Assembly (NCBI GenBank): GCA_019747815.1
Contig: JAIEQJ010000005.1
Span: 117,576 to 181,575 of the forward strand
DNA length: 64,000 nt
From: Hyphomonadaceae bacterium
GTDB taxonomy: Bacteria > Pseudomonadota > Alphaproteobacteria > Rhizobiales > Hyphomicrobiaceae
Reading direction: 5' to 3'
Shown here: positions 1-11,281 of the stretch, piece by piece
Layout: each line of letters begins with the position of its first letter
Position numbering within the stretch: the stretch's first letter is position 1
The notes under the pieces: model-generated
The model's database searches: none
Told to the model about the DNA's origin: nothing
Seen by the model: only the letters and a program-made list of their open reading frames with translations
Translations under genes and position numbers: made by a program

Positions 1-183
1 GTTGGTGCCGACATGGCCGAAGGGCCGCGCCCCTGCCAAGGTGACGAGCAGCCCCGCCGCCGCCAGCACCATGCCGGCCAGATTGTACGGATAGCTCACA
101 ACCACCGGGTCCGGGGCAGCAAAGCGAAGCACGATCATCGCCACGAGCAGGATCAGCACGAGAATGGGAGGCAGCAGGCGCAT
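1..183 (-). CDS. Isoprenylcysteine carboxylmethyltransferase-family membrane protein (N-terminal part only)
   Basis: The reverse strand from an ATG at 183 encodes 61 residues that run off the left edge of the window, so the C-terminal part is missing. The visible part has two hydrophobic stretches (about residues 4-20 and 34-50) separated by a short Pro/Asp-containing loop, and resembles the start of small ICMT/PEMT-like integral membrane methyltransferases. The conserved C-terminal SAM-binding part, which would decide the family, lies outside the window. The gene sits 77 bp downstream of the Spy/CpxP-like gene on the same strand and may be co-transcribed. The family call comes from recalled similarity of the N-terminus only; the substrate is unknown. 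Confidence 0.55.
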   Translation of the reverse strand, partial: MRLLPPILVLILLVAMIVLRFAAPDPVVVSYPYNLAGMVLAAAGLLVTLAGARPFGHVGTN

Positions 184-260
184 GGTGATTGCTCCCGATG
201 ACAGCACGGCGCAGAGCCTTTGATCCCTACGCCGGTCTGTTGCAGTTATGCGCTATGGCC

Positions 261-833
261 CTAACCGCGATGCCACCCCCGCCAGTAGCCCCTTCGCCGC
301 TCAAGGAATTCGCTGATCTTCCGGCGCTGGTCTGGTGTCAGCACCTCCGATACGTCCGCCAGCGCCTGTGCGAAGCGTTTGCTCGCCGCGTCGGCCAACG
401 CCATCTGCTCGACCCGGAACGCCTCGATGGCTGCGCGGTCGATGTTGGGCTGGGTCAGCAGGGCCGAAGCGCGTTGGCGCGCTGCCTGAGCCTTCTCGCG
501 CAGGGGTAGCAGGTCTTTAAGTGCGGCCTTGGCAATGGAGCGTAGCTTCTCCTGCTGCTCGTTCGTGGCGTCGAGCTCGATCGCCACGTGCCTGATTCCG
601 CGGTCAGTCCGATCCTCGATCTCGGCTGGCGTCAGGGGCCCGCGCATGAAGCCCGGTCCGTGCCAATAGCCCGGACCAAAGCCGCCCTGGGTGATTGCGC
701 GCGTGGTCAATGCACCGGTAAATGCGGCCGCCAGCGCGATCGTGGTCATGAACAGCCAGCCCCTGCCGCGACGGCGTGGGGCGGGTGGTTGCCCGCCGTT
801 CACGGGGGCAGCGTGATTGGGAACGTCGCTCAC
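261..833 (-). CDS. Spy/CpxP-like periplasmic stress or metal-sensor protein
   Basis: 190 residues from a GTG start at 833, chosen because an AAGGAG ribosome-binding site lies five bases upstream; the open frame extends further but without support. A single hydrophobic segment (about residues 28-48) follows an Arg-rich stretch, so the rest is probably periplasmic and membrane-anchored. The remainder is helical and charged, with an LTPAEIEDRTDRG region and a C-terminal LTPDQRRKISEFLERR motif. This duplicated LTP/LTxxQ-type element is typical of Spy/CpxP/CnrX-like LTXXQ proteins, which act as chaperones or sense envelope stress or metals. No two-component system is visible beside it. The role is inferred from family resemblance. 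Confidence 0.6.
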   Translation of the reverse strand: MSDVPNHAAPVNGGQPPAPRRRGRGWLFMTTIALAAAFTGALTTRAITQGGFGPGYWHGPGFMRGPLTPAEIEDRTDRGIRHVAIELDATNEQQEKLRSIAKAALKDLLPLREKAQAARQRASALLTQPNIDRAAIEAFRVEQMALADAASKRFAQALADVSEVLTPDQRRKISEFLERRRGYWRGWHRG

Positions 834-966
834 TTGGCTCTCCTTCGATTGCCATCTGCTGGGGTGTTGCCAGCACGTTCCCAATCTGGGAGGCGTCGGT
901 TTCGCGCCCGTCTCACCCAAGTAAAGTTTTGTAAAGGGCGAGACCGCAGCGTCTGGCCCGGAGCCG

Positions 967-2106
967 CTAAGGCATCGTTTTGGGTCGCGCGGCCATCGCG
1001 TCGTTGTGTTCGCCGAGCGTTGGCGCGCGCGTGTGGATGGCGGGTCGCTTGCCGTCGATCGAAAGGGGCAGGCCCATAAGATCAAGCCCGATCTCTGGTA
1101 CCGGCTGAACCATGTGGAGAGCGACAGTCTGCGGGTGGGCTTTGAGGTGGCTGATGTCGTTGATGGCAGCGCTCGGCACGCCGACCTTATCGAGGTGATT
1201 GACCCACTCCGCCGTGGTGCGCGTGCGCATGATTTCGCTCACCATCGGGATCAGTAGGCGCTTGTTCATGACGCGATCAGCATTGGTCTTGAAACGCGCG
1301 TCCTGTGTCCACTGTGGATTCTCCACAGCGGTCGCAAACTTCGCGAACAGCCGATCGTTGGCAGCCGCGACGATAATCTGCCCGTCCGCCGTATCGAAGG
1401 CCTGAAAGATCACAACTGCCGCACTGCCGCTCGGATGCCGTTTCGGCAGCTCGCCGCTCGCCTGGTAGCGGGCGAAGTGCACCGTGAGCAGGCCCAGTGC
1501 CGTTTCGAACAACGATGCGTCCACCATGCACCCCCTGCCGGTGTTCTGGCGCTGGTAGAGCGCCGTGAGGCAGCCGAGCGCCGCCCACACCGCACTGCCG
1601 AGATCCAGCGCCGAGACGCCGATGCGTGTGCCCGCCCGGTCCGGGTAGCCGTTGATCGAGAACAGGCCAGAAAACGCCTGCACCATGGGCTCGTAGCCCG
1701 GGTGCCGTTGCATGGGTCCCGTGGGACCGAACGCCGACACCGAGCAATAGACGAGGCGCGGATTGGCGTGCATCAGCGCCTCGCTTCCGAGGCCGAGCTC
1801 CTCCATGACGCCTGGCCGCAAGTTGTGCACCAGCACGTCGCAGCTGCTGACGTAGTCCTGCACCCAGGCGATCTGCGCGGCGTCCTTCAAGTCGATGGTG
1901 ATGCCGCGCTTGTTGACGTTCAATGCCTGAAAGACTGCGGATGTGCCGCGCCAGAACGGCGGCCCCCAGCCGCGCGCGTCGTCGCCGCTCCCGGGACGTT
2001 CAATTTTCAGCACGTCAGCGCCGAGCATCGCCAGGATGTACCCGGCATAGGGACCTGCAATGTTGTTGGCGAACTCGACGACTTTCACGCCGGCCAGCGG
2101 CAGCAT
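967..2106 (-). CDS. CaiB/BaiF-family CoA transferase (class III)
   Basis: 379 residues, the usual length of class III CoA transferases, which move CoA between carboxylic acids such as formyl-CoA/oxalate or carnitine/crotonobetaine. The N-terminus carries the family start (LAGVKVVEFANNIAGPYAG), then LKIERPGSGDDAR and an NxNKRGITIDLK block. Asp168 in SALDLGSAVWA is at the position of the catalytic aspartate of this fold. The protein is not close enough to a characterised member to name the acid. It lies alone between a stress-protein gene and prfC on the same strand. A second CoA transferase is at 50775-51956. Family certain, substrate unknown. Confidence 0.85.
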   Translation of the reverse strand: MLPLAGVKVVEFANNIAGPYAGYILAMLGADVLKIERPGSGDDARGWGPPFWRGTSAVFQALNVNKRGITIDLKDAAQIAWVQDYVSSCDVLVHNLRPGVMEELGLGSEALMHANPRLVYCSVSAFGPTGPMQRHPGYEPMVQAFSGLFSINGYPDRAGTRIGVSALDLGSAVWAALGCLTALYQRQNTGRGCMVDASLFETALGLLTVHFARYQASGELPKRHPSGSAAVVIFQAFDTADGQIIVAAANDRLFAKFATAVENPQWTQDARFKTNADRVMNKRLLIPMVSEIMRTRTTAEWVNHLDKVGVPSAAINDISHLKAHPQTVALHMVQPVPEIGLDLMGLPLSIDGKRPAIHTRAPTLGEHNDAMAARPKTMP

Positions 2107-2173
2107 GGCGTTTCCCCTTGTTCATCATCTTGGCTTTCTGGAGACAGGTGTAGCCGATGGGCGCCGCCCATGT

Positions 2174-2211
2174 CATCTCAACCCAGCGCCATCTCAACCC
2201 AGCGCCATCTC
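2174..2211. repeat. 16-bp tandem repeat, two full copies plus a partial third
   Basis: The unit CATCTCAACCCAGCGC occurs at 2174-2189 and 2190-2205, followed by a partial CATCTC. It lies in the 177-bp gap between prfC and the CoA transferase gene. No coding or hairpin role is apparent; it could be a variable-number locus. Confidence 0.8.
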
Positions 2212-2283
2212 GGTCCGGTGTGGTCGAGCCTCGACCCGCAAGCCCGCTCGCGGTTCGGTGGGGCTTGCTGCGAGGGCTTCCTG

Positions 2284-3930
2284 CTAGACCGTCGTCGTCT
2301 TGATGTCGACGAACTTGATCTCGGGATTGCGGTCGGCGGTCCAGGACAGGTTGAACGCCGAGGTCGCGAGGAACACCTGCGCGCCGTCGAGATCGGTGGC
2401 GATGGCCGACCGGTTCTTCTCGATGAAGCGCGACAGCGCGGCGGAGTCATCGGAGGTAATCCAGCGCACGGTATCGCACGGGGCGGGGTCGAAGCCCGTC
2501 TGCAGGCCGTACTCGTGCTTGAGCCGGTCGGCTAGCACGTCGAGCTGTAACGCGCCGATGACACCGACGATGGGCTGCGTGCCGTCGAGCGGGCTGAAGA
2601 GCTGGACCACACCCTCCTCCGCCATCTCGCGCAAGGCTTCCTTAAGCTTCTTGGCGCGGATGGCATCCTCAAGCCGAATGCGGCGCAGTATTTCAGGCGC
2701 GAAGCTCGGAATGCCCAGGAAGGTGATGTCTTCGCCCTCGGTCACCGCATCGCCGATCCTGAGCGCGCCGCGGTTAGGAATGCCGACCACGTCGCCGGCG
2801 TAGGCTTCTTCCGCCAGCGAACGGTCCTGGGCAAAGAAGAACTGCGGCGCGGCGAGCGCTATGGTCTTCCCCGTGCGCACCACCTTCACCTTCATGCCGC
2901 GCGTGAGCTTGCCGGAGCACACGCGCATGAAAGCGATGCGATCGCGATGGTTCGGGTCCATGTTCGCCTGGATCTTGAAGACGATCCCCGTCATGGCCTT
3001 TTCCGTTGCCTCCACGGTTCGGGTGGCGGCCTTCTGGTTGCGCGGGGGCGGGGCGTGCGCAATCAGCGCCTCCAGGATGTCGCGCACGCCGAAGTTCTTG
3101 AGCGCGCTGCCGAAGAATACAGGTGTGAGCGTGCCGTCGCGGAATTTCTCAAGGTCGAACTTGCCGCAGGCCGTTTCCACGAGTGCGATCTCGTCGCGAA
3201 AGGCTGCGGCGCCGTCTGCTTCGAGCAACGCCTCGAATACGGGGTCAGCTGGACCGGACACAGGTTGGCCCTCCGGCTCCTGCTCGACGCGGCGGATGCG
3301 GGGTTGCACGAGATCATAGGTCCCCTTGAAGTCGCGACCCCGGCCGACAGGCCAGACCATCGGTGCCGTCTGCAGCGCCAGTGTGCTCTCGATCTCGTCC
3401 AGCAGCTCAAGTGGGTCGCGGCTTTCGCGATCCATCTTATTGACGAAGGTGATGATGGGGATGTCGCGCAGGCGGCAGATCTCGAACAGCTTGCGTGTGC
3501 GCGCCTCGATGCCGCGGGCAGCGTCAATCACCATGATCGCGGAATCGACTGCAGTCAGCGTGCGGTAGGTGTGGTCGGAGAAGTCCTCATGGCCCGGCGT
3601 GTCGAGCAGGTTGAAGACGGCACCGCCGTATTCGAAGGTCATCACCGACGTGACCACGGAAATGCCGCGCGCCCGTTCGATCGCCATCCAGTCCGAGCGG
3701 GTGTTGCGTCCGTCGCGCTTGGCTTTGACCTGGCCAGCGAGCTGGATGGCACCGCCGAACAGCAGCAGCTTCTCGGTCAATGTGGTCTTGCCGGCGTCCG
3801 GGTGAGAGATGATGGCAAACGTGCGGCGGCGCGCGATCTGCTGGGCGAGCGCATCGCTGGGGCTTGGCGCCCTTGCCGAGCCGCCGGCGTGCGGTAGGGT
3901 GGCCTCTTGGATTTGCGTCGTGTCGTCCAT
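2284..3930 (-). CDS. prfC: Peptide chain release factor 3 (RF3)
   Basis: 548 residues (E. coli RF3 has 529). RF3 is a ribosome-associated translational GTPase that recycles RF1/RF2 after termination. The G domain is complete: P-loop HPDAGKTTLTEK near residue 43, switch region RGISVVTSV, DTPGHEDFSDHTYR (G3) and NKMDRE (G4). The RF3-specific continuation (GRDFKGTYDL, PVFFGSALKNFGV, later FQANMDPNHRDR-like domain II and the C-terminal GVIGALQLDVLADRL) separates it from EF-G and LepA. The N-terminus has about 25 extra residues rich in Ala, Pro and Ser. The gene stands alone, 144 bp downstream of tex on the same strand. Confidence 0.95.
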   Translation of the reverse strand: MDDTTQIQEATLPHAGGSARAPSPSDALAQQIARRRTFAIISHPDAGKTTLTEKLLLFGGAIQLAGQVKAKRDGRNTRSDWMAIERARGISVVTSVMTFEYGGAVFNLLDTPGHEDFSDHTYRTLTAVDSAIMVIDAARGIEARTRKLFEICRLRDIPIITFVNKMDRESRDPLELLDEIESTLALQTAPMVWPVGRGRDFKGTYDLVQPRIRRVEQEPEGQPVSGPADPVFEALLEADGAAAFRDEIALVETACGKFDLEKFRDGTLTPVFFGSALKNFGVRDILEALIAHAPPPRNQKAATRTVEATEKAMTGIVFKIQANMDPNHRDRIAFMRVCSGKLTRGMKVKVVRTGKTIALAAPQFFFAQDRSLAEEAYAGDVVGIPNRGALRIGDAVTEGEDITFLGIPSFAPEILRRIRLEDAIRAKKLKEALREMAEEGVVQLFSPLDGTQPIVGVIGALQLDVLADRLKHEYGLQTGFDPAPCDTVRWITSDDSAALSRFIEKNRSAIATDLDGAQVFLATSAFNLSWTADRNPEIKFVDIKTTTV

Positions 3931-4074
3931 ATCAGGTCTTCGGTGTGGCGAGGCGCCCGTATAGCACTGTTTGCCATGCGCTGCGCAAGGAGACCTTGTC
4001 GCGGCCTTGGCGCAGCTCCAGACCGTGCAGGGAAATTCCCCGCAATAGTCATCCGGGCCCTCCAGCGGGCCGGG

Positions 4075-6375
4075 CTACTTGCGCTCCTGCGCCCGGCGCA
4101 TAGCGGCGGCGAGTGCGCTTTCCGCCGGCGGTCCGGATGAGCGCTGCGGCGGCGGGGGCGCGCTGCTGCGCAGGCTTGATGGTGCCCGGTCTTGGCCGCG
4201 CGCAGACCGGTCGATGGCGCCGGACTTCATGGTGAGGCCGATGCGCTTGCGGGCGACGTCCACCTCCTTCACGCGCACTTTGACTACATCGCCGGCCTTG
4301 ACCACGTCGCGCGGGTCTTTGACGAAGTGATCGGCAAGTTCGGAAATATGCACCAGGCCGTCCTGATGCACGCCGACATCCACGAATGCGCCGAACGCCG
4401 CCACGTTGGTGACGACGCCCTCAAGCTGCATGCCAGGCTCCAGGTCGGTGATTTTCTCCACCCCCTCCCGGAAAGTGGCGGTCTTGAACTCCGGGCGCGG
4501 GTCGCGGCCGGGTTTCTCCAACTCGGCGATGATGTCGGTAACGGTGGGGACGCCGAACGTATCGTCGGCGAACTGCGCCGGCTTGAGCAATTTAAGGAAC
4601 GCCTTGTCGCCAATGATCGACTTCAGCGGGCGATTGGTCGCGACCGAAATCTTCTCCACCACGGGGTAGGCCTCCGGGTGCACGGCAGAGGCATCAAGCG
4701 GGTTCTTGCCGTTCATGATGCGCAGGAATCCGGCCGCCTGCTCGAAAGCCTTTGGTCCGAGGCGCGGCACCTTCTTGAGCGCACTGCGCGATTTGAAGGC
4801 CCCGTTCTCGTCGCGAAAGGCTAAGATGTTGGAGGCGAGCGTCTGATTGAGGCCGGAGACGCGTGCCAGCAACGGCGCGGATGCGGTGTTGACGTCGACG
4901 CCAACTGAGTTGACGCAATCCTCCACCACAGCGTCGAGTGATCTGGCGAGACCCGTCTGGTCCACGTCGTGCTGGTACTGGCCGACGCCGATCGCCTTGG
5001 GCTCGATCTTCACGAGTTCGGCGAGCGGGTCCTGCAGGCGGCGGGCGATGGACACCGCGCCGCGCAGACTGACATCAAGATCGGGAAACTCCGTGGCCGC
5101 CAGCTCGGAGGCAGAATAGACCGACGCGCCGGCTTCCGACACCATCACCCTGGTCAGCGTCAATTGCGGCATCTTGGTCATCAGCTCGCTGACCAGCTTG
5201 TCGGTCTCGCGGCTGGCCGTGCCGTTGCCGACGCTGACCAGGTCTACCTTGTGTTTCAGGCACAGCGCTGCCAGCGTTGCCAGCGAGCCCTGCCAGTCGC
5301 GCTTGGGCTCGTGCGGGTAGATGGTCGCGGTATCGACCAGCTTGCCGGTCTGATCCACAACAGCGACCTTGACGCCGGTGCGGATGCCGGGATCGAGGCC
5401 CATGGTGACGCGCGGGCCGGCCGGGGCGGCGAGCAGCAGGTCCTTCAGGTTCTTGGAAAAGACCGCAATAGCCTCGGTGTCGGCGCGCTCCTTGAGCCGG
5501 GCGAGCAGGTCTGCATTGAGCGCGCTGGCCAGCCGCGCCTTCCAGGCCAGTCTGGCGGTTTCGGCCAGCCACTTGTCGGCCGGCCGGCCACGTTCGGCAA
5601 TGCCGAACGCCACCATGATTTTGGCCTCTGCGGGATGCGGCTTGCCGCCCTCGTGCGGCACGTCGAGGTTAAGGTCGAGCACGCCTTCGTTGCGACCGCG
5701 CAGCATGGCAAGCGCGCGATGCGAGGGCATATCCCTGATGCGCTGACCGAAGTCGAAATAGTCGGAGAACTTCGCGCCCTCCTCGCTCTTGTTCTTCGTG
5801 ACCTTGGAAGCGAGCACGCCTTCCCCCCACTCCCACTCGCGCAGCGTGCCCACAAGGGTGGGCTCCTCCGCAATGCGCTCGATCAGGATGTAGCGGGCGC
5901 CATCCAGGGCTGTCTTGGCATCGCCGACGCCCTTGTCTGCAGCAATGAATTTGGCCGCCTCGGCCTCGGGCAGCAGGGCTGGATCTGCGAGCAGCGCATC
6001 GGCGAGCGGCTCGAGGCCGGCCTCGCGCGCGCTCTGAGCCTTGGTGCGGCGCTTGGGGCGGTAGGGTGCGTAAAGGTCTTCCAGCTCGACCTTGGTTTCG
6101 GCTGCATAGATCGATCGCGCGAGCTCGGGCGTGAGTTTGCCCTGTTCTTCGATGCTTTTCAGCACCGTGGCGCGCCGATCTTCCAACTCGCGCAGGTAGC
6201 CCAGTCGCTCCTCCAGCTTGCGCAATTGCGTATCGTCGAGGCCGCCGGTTTTCTCCTTGCGATAGCGGGCAATGAACGGCACCGTGGACCCTTCACCCAG
6301 CAACTCCACGGCTGCGGCAACCTGTGCGATGCCGACGCCCAGCTCGGTGGCGATGCGCTGATTGATTCCGTCCAT
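4075..6375 (-). CDS. tex: Tex-family RNA-binding transcription accessory protein
   Basis: 766 residues, near the usual Tex length. The order is an N-terminal helical Tex region ([19 protein letters not shown]), a YqgF/RNase H-like central domain ([16 protein letters not shown], about 325-340), a helix-hairpin-helix stretch ([19 protein letters not shown], then [20 protein letters not shown]) and a C-terminal S1 RNA-binding domain ([19 protein letters not shown] with GLVHISEL). A short Ser/Pro/Arg-rich tail follows. Tex binds structured nucleic acid and has been tied to transcription and toxin expression; its exact role is unclear. The ATG at 6375 is preceded by AAAGGG at normal spacing. Confidence 0.95.
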   Translation of the reverse strand: MDGINQRIATELGVGIAQVAAAVELLGEGSTVPFIARYRKEKTGGLDDTQLRKLEERLGYLRELEDRRATVLKSIEEQGKLTPELARSIYAAETKVELEDLYAPYRPKRRTKAQSAREAGLEPLADALLADPALLPEAEAAKFIAADKGVGDAKTALDGARYILIERIAEEPTLVGTLREWEWGEGVLASKVTKNKSEEGAKFSDYFDFGQRIRDMPSHRALAMLRGRNEGVLDLNLDVPHEGGKPHPAEAKIMVAFGIAERGRPADKWLAETARLAWKARLASALNADLLARLKERADTEAIAVFSKNLKDLLLAAPAGPRVTMGLDPGIRTGVKVAVVDQTGKLVDTATIYPHEPKRDWQGSLATLAALCLKHKVDLVSVGNGTASRETDKLVSELMTKMPQLTLTRVMVSEAGASVYSASELAATEFPDLDVSLRGAVSIARRLQDPLAELVKIEPKAIGVGQYQHDVDQTGLARSLDAVVEDCVNSVGVDVNTASAPLLARVSGLNQTLASNILAFRDENGAFKSRSALKKVPRLGPKAFEQAAGFLRIMNGKNPLDASAVHPEAYPVVEKISVATNRPLKSIIGDKAFLKLLKPAQFADDTFGVPTVTDIIAELEKPGRDPRPEFKTATFREGVEKITDLEPGMQLEGVVTNVAAFGAFVDVGVHQDGLVHISELADHFVKDPRDVVKAGDVVKVRVKEVDVARKRIGLTMKSGAIDRSARGQDRAPSSLRSSAPPPPQRSSGPPAESALAAAMRRAQERK

Positions 6376-6649
6376 GCTGCCCTTTCACATTGCCTGCTCC
6401 AAGCGCCGCTACAATCTCGATTCTCAAGTGCGTCCGCAACCATGAAAAACTCGCCGTGTGCGCAAGCGAGCGGCGAGCCATGAGCAGCTTGCGGGCGCGG
6501 TTGCGCCGGATGTCTCATGGGTGACTGACAGCACCCTCTCGAAGCCACATTGTGGCGTTGCCGCATGGCATGCGGCATTCCGGGCAGGCTTCGATTTGAG
6601 CTGCTCCCGAAGGCCGCTCCCTTTCATGCCGAATAGTAAGGAGACTGTT

Positions 6650-6934
6650 ATGAGGATCAGTAGATTTCATTGTTTGATTCTTGCCGTTTGCCTGTTCGCG
6701 CTGGAGGCGACGCCTGCGCTGGCGCAAAACTGGACCAGGAATTCGGACGGCTCATACACGGCGAACCGTTCTGGCTACGTGACGTTTTCCAGGCCCGGCG
6801 ACTATGCCATAGGGCGCGACAACGGAGGCACGAATTTCCGGATCCCGACAAACCCGGGCCCGACGGCTGCAACGCGCGAGTACATCCGCCGAGGCGATAC
6901 CCTCAGAATAGATAGGCCCTCCTTGCGGCGCTAA
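6650..6934 (+). CDS. Small exported protein of unknown function
   Basis: 94 residues from an ATG at 6650 with TAAGGAG seven bases upstream, which decides against the longer open frame. A clear signal peptide (charged start, hydrophobic LILAVCLFAL, ALAQ cleavage near residue 25) precedes a short Gly/Asn/Thr-rich mature part with a GYVTFSRPGDYAIGRDNGG segment. There are no cysteines in the mature part and no motif I recognise. It is a stand-alone gene between tex (divergent) and a convergent monooxygenase gene, with a strong hairpin immediately after its stop. Probably a small periplasmic protein. Confidence 0.7.
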   Translation: MRISRFHCLILAVCLFALEATPALAQNWTRNSDGSYTANRSGYVTFSRPGDYAIGRDNGGTNFRIPTNPGPTAATREYIRRGDTLRIDRPSLRR

Positions 6935-6947
6935 AGCCCGCACAGAT

Positions 6948-6972
6948 GCAGGAGCCTGTCTCGGGCTCCTGC
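6948..6972. terminator. Bidirectional hairpin terminator between convergent genes
   Basis: A perfect 9-bp stem (GCAGGAGCC at 6948-6956 and GGCTCCTGC at 6964-6972) with a 7-base loop sits in the 40 bp between two converging stop codons. No long T-run follows on either side, so it may be a weak or Rho-assisted terminator. Confidence 0.65.
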
Positions 6973-6974
6973 CG

Positions 6975-8946
<1,972 letters not shown>

Positions 8947-9231
8947 TTGAGTGCGGCACGCAGGGCACAATGGGCAACAGCCGCATTGCTCCGTTGCGGC
9001 GCGCATCTGGGCAGTGCATGGGTTTTGCATTCTACCTGCCGTCGGCCGGGCAGCACTTCGTTCACCAAGCTCAGTCCACGCTGCAAATTCGAGCGACAAG
9101 CTATGTCCGCCAGACTATAGTGCGATTGAAAGCCTTTGCGGGTCGCGGCTCGACGTGACCACGTCGCATTCAGGTGTTGCAGCGCGTGGCGTCGCGGCTC
9201 CCTTGAACCTGCAAGTTCAGGAGGACGCGTC

Positions 9232-10131
9232 ATGGCGCAAGCAGATGTCATTCTACCCACGCAGCCGGCGCGCGGATTGCCCGTGGTGCGCTCAATCGGG
9301 CTCGGTGATCTCAGGTATGCGATCGCCAAGGGGGTGGAGGATTTCCGAGCGATGCCGACGCACGTCATCTTTCTCAGCCTGATCTACCCCATTGCCGGCA
9401 TTGCGATCTGGCGCGCGACGTTCGGATACGACGTCGTGCCGCTGCTCTATCCATTGGCCGCGGGCTTCGCGCTGATCGGGCCATTCGCCGCAATCGGACT
9501 CTATGAACTCAGCCGGCGCCGCGAGATGGGATTGGATACATCCTGGAAGCACGCGTTCGACATTGTCCACTCGCCGTCCATATGGGCGCTTGCGGTTCTC
9601 GGGCTGTTTCTGTTGGCCATTTTCGGTGTCTGGCTTGCCGTGGCCAACGGCATCTATGTCGCCAACTTCGGCTATCGCCAGCCTACGACGCTGACAGAGT
9701 TTGCCGATATGGTATTGGCCACGCCGGAAGGCCATAGGCTGATCGTGGTGGGCAACGCGGTCGGCTTGCTCTTTGCGGTATTGGCATTCGCATTGAGCGT
9801 GGTGTCGTTTCCGTTGCTGCTCGACCGCAACGTCGGTGTGCCCGTGGCCATCGCCACGTCGATCAGGGCCATCCTGAAGAACCCGGTGACGATGGCGCTC
9901 TGGGGGCTCATCGTGGCTCTTGGGCTTCTGCTGGGCTCGCTGCCGCTCTTCCTGGGGCTTGCCGTCGTCATGCCGGTACTGGGGCATGCGACCTGGCACT
10001 TGTACCGCAGGGTGGTGGAGCCGGATTCCAGCCCGCGGCCTGAGTATCATCCGCAGCCGAAAGCCCGGCGCTACGCCGCGGACTTCCCGTCCTCCCTGTT
10101 TGCACCACTCTCCCGCAAGCAGCCCAAATAG
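9232..10131 (+). CDS. DUF2189 integral membrane protein
   Basis: 299 residues from an ATG at 9232, preceded by AGGAGG; the open frame upstream has no ribosome-binding site. About six hydrophobic segments are visible (near residues 45-62, 73-95, 116-145, 175-205, 222-245 and 247-265). The VVRSIGLGDLRYAIAKGVEDFRAMPTHV start is the DUF2189 signature as I recall it. The C-terminus is a Pro/Arg-rich cytoplasmic tail. The function of the family is unknown. The gene is monocistronic, with 285 bp upstream in which I see no gene. Confidence 0.8.
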   Translation: MAQADVILPTQPARGLPVVRSIGLGDLRYAIAKGVEDFRAMPTHVIFLSLIYPIAGIAIWRATFGYDVVPLLYPLAAGFALIGPFAAIGLYELSRRREMGLDTSWKHAFDIVHSPSIWALAVLGLFLLAIFGVWLAVANGIYVANFGYRQPTTLTEFADMVLATPEGHRLIVVGNAVGLLFAVLAFALSVVSFPLLLDRNVGVPVAIATSIRAILKNPVTMALWGLIVALGLLLGSLPLFLGLAVVMPVLGHATWHLYRRVVEPDSSPRPEYHPQPKARRYAADFPSSLFAPLSRKQPK

Positions 10132-10264
10132 GTGCGCGTGCGCGCATTCGCGGGACGTCGGCAGATGCAGCGACGGCGGCTTTCAGCGATGCACCAACGC
10201 CATGCTCTTCTCGGCGGCCGATTGATGTTGCTGCGAGGCTGCGGCTGCACCCATTTCGGCCGCC

Positions 10265-10390
10265 TCAGATGCGAACGCTCTGAGTGGAAAAGGCGCTCGC
10301 AGATGAATCCGGCACGTACTTGTTGAGCACAAGGGCGGCGCCAGCTGCGATAAGGACCGCCGCAAGGCATGCGACCAGGAAAGTGCGCAT
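10265..10390 (-). CDS. Small membrane-anchored protein (41 residues)
   Basis: An ATG at 10390 is preceded by GGGAGG eight bases upstream and opens a 41-residue frame. It has a strongly hydrophobic N-terminus (FLVACLAAVLIAAGAALVL) and a short polar tail NKYVPDSSASAFSTQSVRI. The pattern of one transmembrane or signal segment followed by YVPDSS...FST.SVR recalls short proteins annotated in Hyphomicrobiales genomes. It lies between a converging DUF2189 gene and a same-strand exported protein gene. Its role is unknown. Confidence 0.6.
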   Translation of the reverse strand: MRTFLVACLAAVLIAAGAALVLNKYVPDSSASAFSTQSVRI

Positions 10391-10468
10391 AGTGATTATC
10401 CTCCCAGATTCCAGCGCCATTCTAGCATGGAATGGGGTGCTTCCGGAAGCTGAGAAGATGCCGGACCG

Positions 10469-11065
10469 CTATACGTCCAGCACGCCGATTACGAGGCTGT
10501 TGTTGGGCGCGACGAGGAGAACCTTGCCTGCAGCGCCCATAAAGGCAGTCCCCTTCAGTTCCGGAAATTTCTCCACCAAGGACTCCGGCACGGGCGTCAG
10601 GTACTGTTGAGCAACTCCGGACGGCACCTCGGCCCCCACGACCGCGTACGCATCATTTGCCGCCGTGCCGGAGGTCGTGCGTCGTAGGTCGAGCCCCTGC
10701 ACGATCTCGCGGCGCTGGCTATCCGTCAGATGTCTCAGCCGGTAGCCGGCGATAGGCGGCTGGTCGTCTGCCGCGGAGCGCGCGGAGAATTTGGCGGGGG
10801 CAGTGTCGACATCTGTTCGTGCGCCTGGCACATCCAGCACGCCGTTAACAAATACGTGCGGGTCCTTGCTGGTGCCCTGAACTTTGGAGCTGGGCTCCTG
10901 GGTCCCGGCCTGCTCCGGGAGATTGCGGCCGGTGGCTGGCGGCACGGTGTCTTGCTTCTTTAGTTCCCGCGTCGTTTGTCCATCGACCTTTTCTTGGGCG
11001 ATCACGCGATGGGCGCCTCCGCCAACTGCGAGGACAAGAATGATGGAAAGCAGCACTCTGGACAT
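10469..11065 (-). CDS. Exported protein, DUF1236-like C-terminus
   Basis: 198 residues from the ATG at 11065 (AAAGG upstream). A signal peptide (VLLSIILVLAVGGGAHRVIAQ) is followed by a low-complexity, charged and Pro-rich linker (about 25-95) and a C-terminal domain. That domain has LTDSQRREIVQGL and an ending of the type VPESLVEKFPELKGTAFMGAAGKVLLVAP, with a VLDV tail. This resembles the DUF1236 repeat of Hyphomicrobiales periplasmic proteins (VP..v....P...gy.yv....vvlvdp), but the match is approximate. It lies downstream of the formate dehydrogenase gamma subunit gene, with 216 bp between them, and is probably transcribed separately. Confidence 0.55.
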   Translation of the reverse strand: MSRVLLSIILVLAVGGGAHRVIAQEKVDGQTTRELKKQDTVPPATGRNLPEQAGTQEPSSKVQGTSKDPHVFVNGVLDVPGARTDVDTAPAKFSARSAADDQPPIAGYRLRHLTDSQRREIVQGLDLRRTTSGTAANDAYAVVGAEVPSGVAQQYLTPVPESLVEKFPELKGTAFMGAAGKVLLVAPNNSLVIGVLDV

Positions 11066-11281
11066 GGCATCCGCCTTTGCGTTCCGCCGCTGCGGCGACT
11101 CACAATCGACACAGGCGGCACCGGAGAGGGAACGCGAGCAGAACTGCAATGTTCCTGGGTGGCCGATCACAGTCAGGAGAGCGCCTAGATGGGGACCAGG
11201 CGCAATCCGTGCGGCCTAAGAACGGACACGCGGCAGCGTTTGCCCCCGCGCGTCTGTCCGAACGATCCTGGCTGGTGGGGC